Positions 1-8,573 are shown, counted from the first letter of the stretch. The stretch: 64,000 nucleotides of DNA from JBQTKD01 sp052389435 (GCA_052389435.1 JBQTIB010000015.1:1-64000), one strand, 5' to 3'. Notes: a model not told the origin generated them from the letters alone. Numbers and translations are program-made.

Positions 1-872
1 GCGCCGGCCATCGCCTCGTGGATCATCGACATGTGGCTCGGGAACATGTACGGGTCCTGCCACTCGGTCTGGCTGTAGGCCCAGGCACCGATGTACGGGA
101 GCTTGTACTGCTTGAGGTCGTCGTGGATGGACGCGGTGGCCCAGTCGACGCCGGTGACCAGGGAGAAGATCTTGTCCTGGCCGACGAGCTTCTTGATGCA
201 GGCCTTGGCGCGGGAAACCTCGCCGGGGCCGTCGTCGCAGTCGGTGATGTTGAGGCGACGGCCGAGGATGCCACCACGGTCGTTGATCGCCGAGGCGGTC
301 GCCAGGTTGCCGCGGACCATCGGCTGGGAGAGCACGTTGCCCAGGGCCATGCCGTGCATGTTGATCGAGCCGAGCTTGATCTGGTCCTTGGTGACGCCGA
401 CCTCGGTCGCGCCGCCCTTGGCGTCGTAGATCTTCTGGTTCTCCGCCTTCTCGGCGGCCGACTCGGTCTCGATGACCTTGGTCAGCGCTGCGGCCGAACC
501 CGCCGGCGCATTGTTGGCGACCTTCGTCGTACCGGCGGCCGGGGCCTTGCTCTCGGACTTGGTCGCCGAGGTGGCGGCCTTCTCGCTCTTGGCGGCCTTG
601 GCCGGAGCCTTGGCCTCGCCCTTGGGGGCGGCGACGGCCTTGGCGACCTCGCCGGCCGGAGCCTTGACCGCGGCGGGCGCGGAGTCGGCAACCTCGGTGG
701 CGGCTTCCGCGGCGGCCTCGGGAACGGCCGCTTCGGGAGCGGTGGCGGCGGGGATGTCCACCACGGGGGACTGGGCCACCGGCGAGGTCTCGCCGTTGCT
801 GCCACAGGCGGCCAGCACCAACGCGGCCGACGCGACTACCGGGACCACCTTAACGAATTTGTTAAGTCTCAA
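1..872 (-). CDS. ABC transporter substrate-binding lipoprotein (branched-chain amino-acid type), C-terminus off the left edge
   Basis: Extracellular ligand-binding lipoprotein that would deliver a solute to an ABC importer. The start is TTG at 872, chosen because GAGGAG sits 7 nt upstream and because the lipobox L-A-A-C (Cys23) then ends a normal signal peptide. Residues about 25-110 are a low-complexity Ala/Lys/Glu linker. The folded domain begins near 'GVTKDQIKLGSINMHG' and continues with 'INDRGGILGR', typical of type-I periplasmic-binding (Leu/Ile/Val-like) proteins. The gene is cut by the window edge, so its operon partners are unseen; the liv transporter at 58-61.7 kb lacks an adjacent binding protein, but a link between the two is only inference. 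Confidence 0.85.
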   Translation of the reverse strand, partial: MRLNKFVKVVPVVASAALVLAACGSNGETSPVAQSPVVDIPAATAPEAAVPEAAAEAATEVADSAPAAVKAPAGEVAKAVAAPKGEAKAPAKAAKSEKAATSATKSESKAPAAGTTKVANNAPAGSAAALTKVIETESAAEKAENQKIYDAKGGATEVGVTKDQIKLGSINMHGMALGNVLSQPMVRGNLATASAINDRGGILGRRLNITDCDDGPGEVSRAKACIKKLVGQDKIFSLVTGVDWATASIHDDLKQYKLPYIGAWAYSQTEWQDPYMFPSHMSMIHEAMAG

Positions 873-1044
873 GACTGCTCCTCATTGAGCTGAATGGGTC
901 CGACGCCTCATCGGAACAAATCAGACAATGACGTTGCTCACGAAATTGCACAAGATGTTTCTCAGGAAATCTTCAGCCGGGTTTTTTAGCTTCCGTGATA
1001 GTCGGCCGTAAATTATTTCGCCGAATAAATGAGTTTCTCGACGG
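873..1044. other. AT-rich spacer upstream of the substrate-binding protein gene
   Basis: This short spacer between two minus-strand genes is clearly richer in A and T than the flanks, especially 960-1050. It presumably carries the promoter of the lipoprotein gene. I could not assign convincing -35 and -10 boxes or a terminator hairpin. Confidence 0.3.
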
Positions 1045-1467
1045 CTAAATAATTGGCGGCGAGGCCCGCTCGACGCCCGACATTGCGTCACACGAATCGG
1101 CCTGCGCCCTGCCGTCCACCAGGATTTCGACGTCCCGGGCGCCCGCACCGCCCGCCAGCAGTCGAAGGGCGGCGACGAATTCGTGGACGAGGTCGGCGTC
1201 GGGGCACCGAGCCTCGAACTGCAGCAGCACCGTGGACGCCGAGGAGTCGGGCGCGATCGCCGCGGCGGACTCCCGACGCCGGCGCTCGGCGACGACAACC
1301 TGTCGCACGCTCTGGGCGTACCAGGACGACGCGCCCCGGGGCGTGGCGACGCCGTCGGCGTTGAGCCGGTCCGCGATCTTCGCCTGGCTCCACCCGGCGT
1401 CGGACCACTCCACCATCTGGGCCCGAACGGCCGTCGGGATCTGCGTCGGCATCCCACGCTGGGTCAC
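1045..1467 (-). CDS. Small protein with recombinase-like helix-turn-helix
   Basis: 140-residue protein. Residues about 10-60 read like the HTH/recombinase linker of serine recombinases ('IADRLNADGVATPRG' followed by 'WYAQSVRQVV'), which normally recognises DNA next to a resolvase catalytic domain. No catalytic resolvase domain is present, so it is more likely a stand-alone DNA-binding protein than an active recombinase. The second half is acidic and unrecognised. The GTG start at 1467 is weakly supported; ATG at 1452 is an alternative. It diverges from the iron-permease-like gene at 1627 across a 159-bp spacer. Function is unknown. Confidence 0.55.
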   Translation of the reverse strand: MTQRGMPTQIPTAVRAQMVEWSDAGWSQAKIADRLNADGVATPRGASSWYAQSVRQVVVAERRRRESAAAIAPDSSASTVLLQFEARCPDADLVHEFVAALRLLAGGAGARDVEILVDGRAQADSCDAMSGVERASPPII

Positions 1468-1626
1468 GCGTCACCTGGAGACTCGCTCGTTCGCCGCGCC
1501 CCGGCAGGACGCTCGCGGTGGGCGCGACCGCTATATGCCCGCAGACATAATGCCCCGAGTCGTCCTGCCCGGCCATAGCCGGCGGGATAGGCGACTGTCC
1601 GGGCGTCTATCGGGCAGTGTTCAGCC

Positions 1627-2025
1627 ATGACCCAGGATCGTCCGGCCGCGCAGGCCACCCGCAGCACCGACGACCGCTCGGCCTTCGACCGGTTCGTGCA
1701 CGTCGCCTACCGGCAGGTGAGCACGGGCTGGTTCTTCTACGTCTGTCTGGCAGCGGTGCTCGCGTGGGCCGTCAGCGCCCCGCTGTGGTCGGACCCGAAG
1801 GCGTGGCAGGTCGCGCTGCACACGGGCGTCAGCATCGTCACCGTGCTGCTGCTCGCGCTGCTCGAGAACGCCGCCAGACGCAGCGACGAGGCCTCCCAGG
1901 AGAAGCTGAACGTCATCGCTGAAGCCTTGGCCGCCCTGATGACCTCGCACTCCGAACGCGACCCGGAACTGGCTCCGGCCGTCGAACGGCTGCGCGTGGC
2001 GGTCGGCCTGGAGGAACGCCACTAG
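1627..2025 (+). CDS. Low-affinity iron permease family membrane protein
   Basis: 132-residue integral membrane protein with two hydrophobic helices (about residues 35-55 and 65-85), followed by an amphipathic 'KLNVIAEALAALM' segment. The layout 'AVSAPLW..W....HTGVSIVTVLLLALLENAARR' is characteristic of the small low-affinity iron permease family (PF04120). In bacteria the transport role of this family is poorly established, so iron transport is a family label rather than a demonstrated function. The ATG start gives a typical length. It stands alone and converges on the minus-strand gene ending at 2039. Confidence 0.75.
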   Translation: MTQDRPAAQATRSTDDRSAFDRFVHVAYRQVSTGWFFYVCLAAVLAWAVSAPLWSDPKAWQVALHTGVSIVTVLLLALLENAARRSDEASQEKLNVIAEALAALMTSHSERDPELAPAVERLRVAVGLEERH

Positions 2026-2038
2026 GCGGCGAGCCGCC

Positions 2039-2707
2039 TCAGACGGTTCGCGTGCCCGGCGCGGAGGGTTGCGCCGCGTCGAAGCGCACGTAGCAGAAGG
2101 TGGTCGCCGGTTGCGGAACGGTGGCGGCGAGCACCTCGGGGGCCAGGCCACGGCACGCCAGGACGTTGTCCGAACCCTCCACGACCTTGAGCACCTTGAT
2201 CGCGCCCTGGCGCGGCCCGAGCCCACAGTCGAAGGGACCGGCGAGGTTGGGCGGGAACTCCACGAAGCAGCCGTCGGTGCGCACGTTGTAGGTCATGCAC
2301 AGGGTGCGTTCGTCGGGGGTGCCGATCCCCGTGCGGCGCACCTGGTAGGCGGGCCCGGGGCAGGCCGCGTAGGCCCCGCCCGCCTGCAGCGCCACGCGGT
2401 AGGCGGCGTCGGGGCGCTCGCAGTCGACCGGCCGCGCGGGCGATGCGCTCAGTTCGTCCCCGGTCACCGTGACCTCGCCGACCGTCAACGGTTGCACGCA
2501 GTCCCCGACGACCAGAGGGCGCCGGTCGTCGTCGCCGCCGACGATCGAGGTGGCGATCACCGCCGCGCCGAGCAGCAGAACGCCCGTCAGCACGACGCGC
2601 AGGGTGCCCGACAGCGCGGGCGGCGACGGCGGGGGCTCGGGTTCGTCGGCGCCGGTGACGTCGACGGGCTCGCCGGGCGGCGGCTGGTCGGGCGTCATAG
2701 GGGGCAT
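2039..2707 (-). CDS. Membrane-anchored secreted protein, LppU/SCO3897-like
   Basis: 222-residue protein with a proline-rich cytoplasmic N-terminus (1-35), one transmembrane helix (about 38-58) and an extracellular domain. The extracellular part contains 'VGDCV', a Cys-containing 'VDCERPDA.YRV' motif and further cysteines, resembling the LppU/SCO3897 family of exported actinobacterial proteins of unknown role. Two adjacent ATGs (2707 and 2698) could be used. It lies 33 bp downstream of the terB-like gene on the same strand, so the two may be co-transcribed. No function can be assigned. Confidence 0.6.
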   Translation of the reverse strand: MPPMTPDQPPPGEPVDVTGADEPEPPPSPPALSGTLRVVLTGVLLLGAAVIATSIVGGDDDRRPLVVGDCVQPLTVGEVTVTGDELSASPARPVDCERPDAAYRVALQAGGAYAACPGPAYQVRRTGIGTPDERTLCMTYNVRTDGCFVEFPPNLAGPFDCGLGPRQGAIKVLKVVEGSDNVLACRGLAPEVLAATVPQPATTFCYVRFDAAQPSAPGTRTV

Positions 2708-2740
2708 CCGATCACGTCGGCTCCCGCCGTCGCAAAGCGT

Positions 2741-3232
2741 CTAGAGGTCGAACTCGGCCGGATCGATGCCGACGGCGAAGCAGGCCTCCTTGACGGCCTT
2801 CATCTCGTCCTTGTCGAAGTTGCCGTCGGCCCCGCCGATGATGATCCCGATCTGAATGACGGCCCGGGCCTCGACGTCCTTCTTCTTCACCTTGCCGAGC
2901 GCCTGCAGCGCCTCGACCTTGCCGAAGTCGTAGTCCTGGGACAGCTTGTTGCAGTAGTGGTCGAACCGTTCGCGCAGGTCGTCCGGGGAGAAGATCGACA
3001 GGATGTCGTTGGAGGTGATGAGCCCGGCGACCTTGCGACGCTCCTCGGCGTCGATGCTGCCGTCCGCAGCGGCGATCAGCGCGCACATGGCCATCGAGGC
3101 CTCGGAGAAGTTCTTGTTCTTGAGCTGCCCCGTCTTGGTCTTGAGCTGGGCGGACATGTCCTGGCTCTTCTGCTTCAACTGATTCCACATGGCCATGGGG
3201 CTACTGACTCCAGTCCGCGATTCGATCGACAT
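2741..3232 (-). CDS. Tellurite resistance TerB family protein
   Basis: 163 residues. The helical TerB core is visible from about residue 45: 'MCALIAAADGSIDAEE' and, later, 'IIIGGADGNFDKDEMKAV', two acidic loops typical of TerB metal-binding motifs. TerB proteins are cytosolic or membrane-associated and act in stress and tellurite tolerance with TerC/TerD partners; no other ter gene is in the window. The ATG at 3232 is the longest start; ATG at 3196 ('MAMWNQLKQKS'), preceded by GGAG, begins like known TerB proteins and may be the true start. Confidence 0.85.
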   Translation of the reverse strand: MSIESRTGVSSPMAMWNQLKQKSQDMSAQLKTKTGQLKNKNFSEASMAMCALIAAADGSIDAEERRKVAGLITSNDILSIFSPDDLRERFDHYCNKLSQDYDFGKVEALQALGKVKKKDVEARAVIQIGIIIGGADGNFDKDEMKAVKEACFAVGIDPAEFDL

Positions 3233-3286
3233 CTGTGCACCGCCAACCTAGCCGGAACGATCGACACCGGGCTCGGGGTTCCCGTG

Positions 3287-3682
3287 CTACACGCCAGGGC
3301 GGCGCTGCGGACGCTCCACGATCGCGAGCGAATCGAGCTGTCCCTCTGCCTGCAGCGCCTCGAACTCCGCCCGCTGCTCGGCGAGCCTGGCAAAGAGGCT
3401 GGCGAGCCCCGCTTCCGCGTCGGCGACCATCGGCACCACGACGAGCTCGAACTCGGCGTGGGCGCCGGGCACCTCGAAGCTCTCCGGAACCTCGAAGACC
3501 CAGCCCACGGGCACCGGGCCGTCGACCCCTGCCACCTCGGCGATCGCGGCCTCCAGCGGCTCTCCGAGCGTCTGGGTGTAGTAGGCGAGCAGCAGGTCCG
3601 CCTCGAGTTCGGGCGGGAGCGGCAGATCGAAGATGTCGACCGGCTCTCCGCCGCCGCTGGGCTGCACGACGGCGCGGGTCAC
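3287..3682 (-). CDS. Hypothetical protein coupled to an alpha/beta hydrolase
   Basis: 131-residue protein of unknown function. It starts with GTG at 3682, inside the GTGA overlap with the stop codon of the upstream hydrolase, so translation is probably coupled. The N-terminal half is acidic; the C-terminal half ('FARLAEQRAEFEALQAEG') is a predicted helix. No signal peptide or known motif was seen. The tight coupling suggests it works with, or is co-regulated with, the hydrolase. Confidence 0.6.
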   Translation of the reverse strand: MTRAVVQPSGGGEPVDIFDLPLPPELEADLLLAYYTQTLGEPLEAAIAEVAGVDGPVPVGWVFEVPESFEVPGAHAEFELVVVPMVADAEAGLASLFARLAEQRAEFEALQAEGQLDSLAIVERPQRRPGV

Positions 3683-4548
3683 GAGCTGCAACGGGTCTTC
3701 TCCTCGATCTCGGCGGCGATCATCGCCATGGTCGTCCGCGCACGGGCGGGATTCTGGGTCAGGAAGTAGTGGTCGACGCCCGGGGTGAGGTCGTGGACCA
3801 CCGGAACTCCTGCCTCGCGCAGCCGCTCGGCAAACCGGTCCCCGTCCGGCCGGAGGGCGTCGTGCTCGGCGGTGCAGATCACCGCGGGCGGAAGACCCGC
3901 GAGGTCCGGCGCGAGCAGCGGCGAGGCGTAGGGGTCGGCGCGGGTCGCGGGGTCGGGGAAGTAGACGCGGCGCACCATCTCGCGGAACGAGCGGTTGATC
4001 ATGCCGGGACCGGCGGGCAGGTCGGAGGCCAGATCCAGCGCGGGGACGCCGAGAAACTGCAGGACCGGCCGGGCGGTCCCGCCGTCGCGTGCCTGTAGAC
4101 ACGCCGAAGCCGCGTTGCCGCCGCCGGAGGAGAAGCCGCCGACTGCGATTCGTTCCGGGTCCAGCCCGGGCGCGCGGCCCGCGGCCACGTGCGCGAGGAC
4201 GTCGTGGCACTGCTGCTGGGACACCGGATACGCGACGTAGGGCCCGGTGCGGAAGTCGACGTTCCACACGACCACGCCCGCCGTCGCGGCGAGGTATCGG
4301 CACCACCAGTCGTCCATCGCCGGGTAGCGCATGAGCCAGGCTCCGCCGTGGAAGTGCACGTAGGAGGCCGCCGACTCCGCGAGCGGCAGATAGACGAACA
4401 CCGGAACGGGCCCGTGTCGGGTCGGGACCTTGATGCGCGTCGGCGCCGGTAGATCCGTCCCGGCGAACTGCAGGTTGGCGCCGTAGCGCACGGTGAATCG
4501 GGCGGTGGCGTGGATCAGGCTCGCCTGCAGTCGGTCGGTCGGTCGCAC
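3679..4548 (-). CDS. Alpha/beta hydrolase fold-3 (HSL-type esterase/lipase)
   Basis: Cytoplasmic carboxylester hydrolase of the hormone-sensitive lipase family. With GTG at 4548 the protein is 289 residues, normal for the family. Visible are the oxyanion motif HGGAW (about 67-71), the nucleophile elbow 'GGFSSGGG' (Ser about 140), the acid in 'TAEHDAL' and the histidine in 'GVDHYF'. No ribosome-binding site precedes GTG 4548, and GTG 4593 is an alternative, but that would leave only 9 bp to the divergent MaoC gene. It is followed by a coupled small gene. The substrate is unknown. Confidence 0.85.
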   Translation of the reverse strand: MRPTDRLQASLIHATARFTVRYGANLQFAGTDLPAPTRIKVPTRHGPVPVFVYLPLAESAASYVHFHGGAWLMRYPAMDDWWCRYLAATAGVVVWNVDFRTGPYVAYPVSQQQCHDVLAHVAAGRAPGLDPERIAVGGFSSGGGNAASACLQARDGGTARPVLQFLGVPALDLASDLPAGPGMINRSFREMVRRVYFPDPATRADPYASPLLAPDLAGLPPAVICTAEHDALRPDGDRFAERLREAGVPVVHDLTPGVDHYFLTQNPARARTTMAMIAAEIEEKTRCSS

Positions 4549-4602
4549 GGGACGGGACGCTACAGGCGATTCGCGGGTCGAGACGGCCGGCACAGTGGTC
4601 GC

Positions 4603-5049
4603 ATGAGCGAGCAGCGACTGTACGCCGAGGACCTGTCCGAGGGCATGGAGTTCGAACTCGGCACGTGGGAGATGGACGAGGCCGCGATCGTCGAGTTCGC
4701 GCGGCAGTGGGACCCCCAGCCCATGCACACCGACCCCGCAGCAGCGAAGGACGGCCCGTGGGGCGGGCTCATCGCCAGCGGCCTGCACACCCTCGGGGTG
4801 TACCAGCGTCTGATGATCGAGGCGATCTCCGACCGCATCGCCACCGGCGTGGGGCGGTCGCTGGCGATGAAGTTCGTCCGTCCGGTGCGGCCCGGCGACG
4901 TACTGACCGGCACCAGTCGCGTCGCCGAAATCACCCTGCGCGGTCCGGGTCGGGACGCGATCTTCGCGCTGCACACGCAACTGCGCGACCAGGACGGAAA
5001 CGTGGTCCTCGAGGTGGAACTCGACGCCTCCGTGCGCTCCCGCGGCTGA
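4603..5049 (+). CDS. MaoC-like hydratase/dehydratase (hotdog fold)
   Basis: 148-residue single hotdog protein of the MaoC enoyl-CoA hydratase group. The hydratase-2 motif region is visible as 'FARQWDPQPMHTDPAAAKDGPWGGLIASGLHT', in which D and H of the D-x(4)-H dyad and the following G-L-I-A-S-G are expected catalytic and binding positions; 'FVRPVRPGD' is a further family signature. The ATG at 4603 fits the alignment better than the longer upstream reading. It diverges from the esterase gene, and a role in acyl-CoA metabolism is plausible. Confidence 0.87.
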   Translation: MSEQRLYAEDLSEGMEFELGTWEMDEAAIVEFARQWDPQPMHTDPAAAKDGPWGGLIASGLHTLGVYQRLMIEAISDRIATGVGRSLAMKFVRPVRPGDVLTGTSRVAEITLRGPGRDAIFALHTQLRDQDGNVVLEVELDASVRSRG

Positions 5050-5116
5050 CTCAACCGATCGGGGGGATCTCGCGGGGCTCGCGATCAAACGCCAAACCGG
5101 CGGGTAGGCGACCTCC

Positions 5117-5557
5117 ATGACCCGAAACAAGACTCTGGCAATTCTGGTGACCGCCCCCCTGCTCGCGGGCCTCGCTGCCTGCGGCGGCGACGGCGGAACC
5201 GACGTCGCCAACGGTCCCGTCGGAACCTCCGGCGAGGCGCAGAAGGACGATGCCGCAGGCGAAGCCGCCGCGACCGAGCCCGCGGAGGACGCCCCGGCCG
5301 CTTCCGGCAAGGGCACGGTCACCATGACCGACAACGAATTCTCTCCGACGACCGTCAGCGTGAAGCCCGGTCAGAGCGTGAGCATCGTCAACAGCGGAGC
5401 GATCGTCCACAACCTCGTCGACAGGAAGAACCAGATCGACAGCGGGGACGTCGAACCGGACGCGAAGGGCACCGTGAAGGCGCCCGAGAAGGCGGGGTCC
5501 TACAGGTTCGTCTGCACCTACCACGCCGGCATGGAGGGAACCTTCAAGGTCGCCTGA
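5117..5557 (+). CDS. Cupredoxin-domain lipoprotein
   Basis: 146-residue exported copper protein. The signal peptide ends in a lipobox L-A-A-C (Cys22), followed by an Ala/Glu linker to about residue 62 and a plastocyanin-like domain. The type-1 copper ligands are all visible: His in 'GAIVHNLV', Cys and His in 'FVCTYHAGM', and the Met. It probably acts as a surface electron carrier or copper-binding protein. A GGGTAGG box lies 8 nt before the ATG (see findings). It stands alone between MaoC and a large unknown gene. Confidence 0.88.
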   Translation: MTRNKTLAILVTAPLLAGLAACGGDGGTDVANGPVGTSGEAQKDDAAGEAAATEPAEDAPAASGKGTVTMTDNEFSPTTVSVKPGQSVSIVNSGAIVHNLVDRKNQIDSGDVEPDAKGTVKAPEKAGSYRFVCTYHAGMEGTFKVA

Positions 5558-5601
5558 GGCAGGATGGTCCCCCAGGAGACGTATCTGGGCTGGGGGACTT
5601 C

Positions 5602-7374
5602 GTGAACGTGCGGACGCTGTCCGAGAACTTCTGCGCCGGCTACCTGTGGCCGGACCCGGAGTGGGTGCAGTTCCACGACGAGGGCTTCAGCTACTGGCAC
5701 GGTCGGCTCGAGCAGCGCTTCACCGTCGAAAAGCTCGACGAGGAACTCTGCGCCTGGCGCCTCGACATGCCGATTCTGGGCGCGCTCACGGACGTGAACG
5801 CCGCCATGGCCGCGGCGGTGACGCTCAATCAGTTCACCGCCGGCTGGAGTTTCTGGGTGCACCCGGAGGAACGTACGTTCCACGCGCTCGCGGCCATGAC
5901 CGCGCCGTTGGAGTGGAACCGCTGGATCGTGCGCTTTTCCGAGGTCGCCAAGGTGATGGGTTGGTTCTGCGAGGCGGCGGTCGATCCGCTGGCCCGTCGA
6001 CTGCGGGGGGTTCCGCTGATCTCCCACCCCGCCGACCTCGAGGCGCCGCGCGAGGTGCCCGACGCCGTCAACTACTACCCGACGGCGCAGCGCGAGCGAC
6101 CGGAGTGGGTGCTCGACCCGGTGACCGGTTGGTTCCCGCCGGTCGAGGAACTCGCCCGGCTCTTCGGCGAGCGGATGGAGGCCCCCGAGGTCGAGGCGGA
6201 CGAGAGCACGCTGCGCATCGTGCAGCCGGCCGAGGACGGCGAGAGCACCGCGTGGGAACTGCTCGCCGGTTTCTCCGAACACCGCCTGCTCGGCGTGGCC
6301 TGGCGCACCGAACTCGTCCTTCCCCAGGTGCCCGCCGAGGCGGTGCCGACGGCCGCCCTCATGGCGACCAAGGCCCTGTGGGACGCGCCCGGCGCGAACC
6401 TGCTCGGCTCGTGGGTCGACGAAGAGGGGGTGCTGGTCTACCGACAGTGGAACACCAGCAGCGAACTGCGCAACTACGGGCGCATCGAGGAGTTCGACGG
6501 CACCGACGACCTGCTCTGGTCGCTGACCTCCCCGGCCGCGGACGCCGCCGCCTGGGGGCAGGCGCTGCCGGAGGAGGCGGACTGGCCGACGATCGTCGTG
6601 GACCAGGACAAGGCCGACGCCCTGCTCGCCGAGGTGTTCGCGAGCCTGCTGTCCGGCGCGCATCCGGAGTTCGTCGCCGCTGCGCCCGAGGACAGCAAGG
6701 CGGATCGAACGCTGCTGTGGCTCGACCGCGCCGCGGTGCTGCTGCTGTGCGGCTGGTTCAACCCGATCGGCCCGACCCTGGCGACGCTGGAGGTCTCGAC
6801 CTCGCCGCTGGAGGACCGCGAGCAACTCGTGCTCTACCTGCGCCACCCCCTGCTGCCGGAGTACCGCTCCGTCGCCGACGTGGAAAGCCCCGAGCAGGTG
6901 CTGGCCGCGATCGGCGAGGCCGTCGCCCAGATGGTGCACACCGCGCCACCGAACGTGGTCGTGCTGTCCGGCTGCCCCGAAGACTTCCTCCCCGCGATCA
7001 CCGACGCGCTCCGCGCGGCGGTGGGTCGCGTCGCGGCCGAGGCCGGAACCTCGCTCGTCGAGGAACGAGCCAGGGTGCTGGCCACCCTCGGCGATCCCTG
7101 GGCCTACGCCGGGGAGGAACGCGAGGAGGGCGCCGACCTACCGGTCGCCGCGCCCAAGACCGACGACGAGTTCGCCGAATGGCTGGACGCCGTCACCGCA
7201 CCGGAGAACGTTGTCTCCAACATGATCCAGTTCGGGCGCGCCTGGGACGGTTCGCTGAACTACCTGCGGTCCACCGGCAACCTGCACAAGGGGCAGTTCG
7301 ACATCGGCCCGATGCTGTTGCTCTACTCCGATGTGGGCCTGGTGCCGCAGCAGGACCAGCCGACCGAAAACTGA
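5602..7374 (+). CDS. Large hypothetical protein, possible repeated YbjN/TY-Chap-like domains
   Basis: 590-residue acidic, Trp-rich cytosolic protein with a GTG start at 5602. There is no signal peptide, transmembrane helix or enzyme motif. Two stretches look related in layout: residues about 35-115 ('ALTDVNAAMAAAVTLNQF') and about 205-300 ('WELLAGFSEHRLLGVAWR' ... 'LLGSWVDEEGVLVYRQWN'). They resemble the small chaperone-like YbjN/T3SS-chaperone fold, but this is a visual impression, not a family assignment. The stop lies 1 bp from the convergent PCD-like gene. Function is unknown. Confidence 0.75.
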   Translation: MNVRTLSENFCAGYLWPDPEWVQFHDEGFSYWHGRLEQRFTVEKLDEELCAWRLDMPILGALTDVNAAMAAAVTLNQFTAGWSFWVHPEERTFHALAAMTAPLEWNRWIVRFSEVAKVMGWFCEAAVDPLARRLRGVPLISHPADLEAPREVPDAVNYYPTAQRERPEWVLDPVTGWFPPVEELARLFGERMEAPEVEADESTLRIVQPAEDGESTAWELLAGFSEHRLLGVAWRTELVLPQVPAEAVPTAALMATKALWDAPGANLLGSWVDEEGVLVYRQWNTSSELRNYGRIEEFDGTDDLLWSLTSPAADAAAWGQALPEEADWPTIVVDQDKADALLAEVFASLLSGAHPEFVAAAPEDSKADRTLLWLDRAAVLLLCGWFNPIGPTLATLEVSTSPLEDREQLVLYLRHPLLPEYRSVADVESPEQVLAAIGEAVAQMVHTAPPNVVVLSGCPEDFLPAITDALRAAVGRVAAEAGTSLVEERARVLATLGDPWAYAGEEREEGADLPVAAPKTDDEFAEWLDAVTAPENVVSNMIQFGRAWDGSLNYLRSTGNLHKGQFDIGPMLLLYSDVGLVPQQDQPTEN

Positions 7375-7375
7375 C

Positions 7376-7756
7376 CTACGGTCGGTTCGATCCGTGGTCG
7401 GTGGCCGAGCCGCTGAGGACCCGATCGATTCGCGCGGCGGCCTCGAGGTCCGCGCCCGTCAGATCGCCCGGTTCGACGCCGAGCAGGATCGTGGCCCGAT
7501 CGCCGGCCTGTTCGACCATGACCTCGGCGTCGGGCCCGACGGCGTTTCGAATTCCCTCTCGCAACGCCTCGAAGCTGGCAGGCTCCACGGCGAAGTCTCG
7601 AAACAGCGTCGCGCCACGACGTTCCCAGCCGGGTAGGCCGGCGAGGGCCTCGTCCACCTGCCCGGGGCCCAGCACCGTCGTCCCGCCCGGTCCCGTCTCG
7701 GGTAGGGGATTGCCGTGCTGGTCTCGGACCACCTGTTCGCGCATGCCTTCACGCAT
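7376..7756 (-). CDS. Pterin-4a-carbinolamine dehydratase-like protein lacking the HHP signature
   Basis: 126 residues with ATG at 7756, chosen over a TTG at 7795 that has no ribosome-binding site; ATG 7744 is another option. The opening 'LAGLPGWERRGATLFRDF' matches the PCD fold ('LPGW...L.R.F.F'). PCD recycles 4a-hydroxytetrahydrobiopterin and can also act as a dimerisation cofactor. The active-site His-His-Pro normally found in mid-protein is not visible here, where the sequence reads 'AVGPDAEVMVEQAGDRA', so dehydratase activity is doubtful. It is convergent with the preceding large gene. Confidence 0.6.
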   Translation of the reverse strand: MREGMREQVVRDQHGNPLPETGPGGTTVLGPGQVDEALAGLPGWERRGATLFRDFAVEPASFEALREGIRNAVGPDAEVMVEQAGDRATILLGVEPGDLTGADLEAAARIDRVLSGSATDHGSNRP

Positions 7757-7814
7757 ACCCCGTCCACAGCCGCGAAACCGTTGTGGGCGCGCCAAGGCGG
7801 GTAGGGCCGCTCAC

Positions 7815-8573
7815 ATGAAACTGGGACTGCCCGACGCCACCGCAGCCTGCCTGTTCGACATGGACGGCGTTTTGACGCGCACCGCGACTCTTCACGCCGC
7901 GGCCTGGAAGCAGATGTTCGACGAGTACGACGCCCATTCGGACGCGCCGTTTCCGCCGTTCAAGGTGCCGCGGGACTACGCGCGCTACGTCGACGGCAAG
8001 CCGCGCCTGGACGGCACCCGGTCGTTCCTGGCCGCGCGCGGTCTGGAACTGCCCGAGGGCGAGGAGACCGACGCCCCGGGCACGCTCACCGTGTGGGGCC
8101 TGTCGAACCGCAAGAACGACCTGGTCCAGGCGGCCATCGATCGCGGCGAAGTCCGGGTGTATCCGGGCACGGTCCGCTACCTCGCTGCGGTGCGGGCGGC
8201 GGGCCTGCCGTGCGCCGTGGTGACCTCGAGCGCGAACGCCGACGCGATCCTGGCCTCCACCGGGCTCGCCGCCTCCTTCGACGCCCGCATCGACGGGACC
8301 GTGGCCAGAGAACGGCGCCTGCCCGGCAAACCTGCGCCGGACACGTTCCTGGCGGCGGCTCGCGAACTCGGCGCGACGCCTGCGCAGACCGCGGTGTTCG
8401 AGGACGCCCTCGCCGGCGTCTCCGCCGGCCGCGCGGGCGGGTTCGGCTTCGTCGTCGGCGTCGATCGCGCCGAACAGGCCGACGAACTGCGCGCCCACGG
8501 CGCCGACCTCGTCGTCGCCGATCTCGCCGATCTGTTGACGGGGGCCGATCTGCCGGCGGGGGAGGCCCGGTGA
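7815..8573 (+). CDS. HAD-family hydrolase, beta-phosphoglucomutase type
   Basis: 252-residue cytosolic HAD enzyme, probably interconverting beta-glucose-1-phosphate and glucose-6-phosphate. Seen: the motif I aspartates in 'FDMDGVL', a helical cap with substrate-contact 'HAAAWKQMFDEY', motif II in 'VVTSS', the lysine in 'LPGKPAPDTF', and motif III in 'AVFEDALAGV'. It is translationally coupled (GTGA) to the GH65 gene, the standard pairing in phosphorolytic disaccharide breakdown, where the phosphorylase makes beta-Glc-1-P and this enzyme consumes it. The ATG is preceded by a GGGTAGG box. Confidence 0.9.
   Translation: MKLGLPDATAACLFDMDGVLTRTATLHAAAWKQMFDEYDAHSDAPFPPFKVPRDYARYVDGKPRLDGTRSFLAARGLELPEGEETDAPGTLTVWGLSNRKNDLVQAAIDRGEVRVYPGTVRYLAAVRAAGLPCAVVTSSANADAILASTGLAASFDARIDGTVARERRLPGKPAPDTFLAAARELGATPAQTAVFEDALAGVSAGRAGGFGFVVGVDRAEQADELRAHGADLVVADLADLLTGADLPAGEAR

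Noticed and set aside
1045..1467. Active serine recombinase or integrase
   Set aside because: Only an HTH/recombinase-like linker is present; the resolvase catalytic domain with its serine is missing.
2069..3769. Long plus-strand open frame opposite several minus-strand genes
   Set aside because: It is Arg/Gly/Asp/His-rich low-complexity translation typical of antisense frames in GC-rich DNA, while the opposite strand encodes recognisable TerB and LppU-like proteins with ribosome-binding sites.
5102..5108. SigB/SigF promoter at each GGGTAGG box
   Set aside because: The -10-like box lacks a consistent GTTT -35 element at 14-17 nt in three of four cases, so I report the box only as a recurrent motif.
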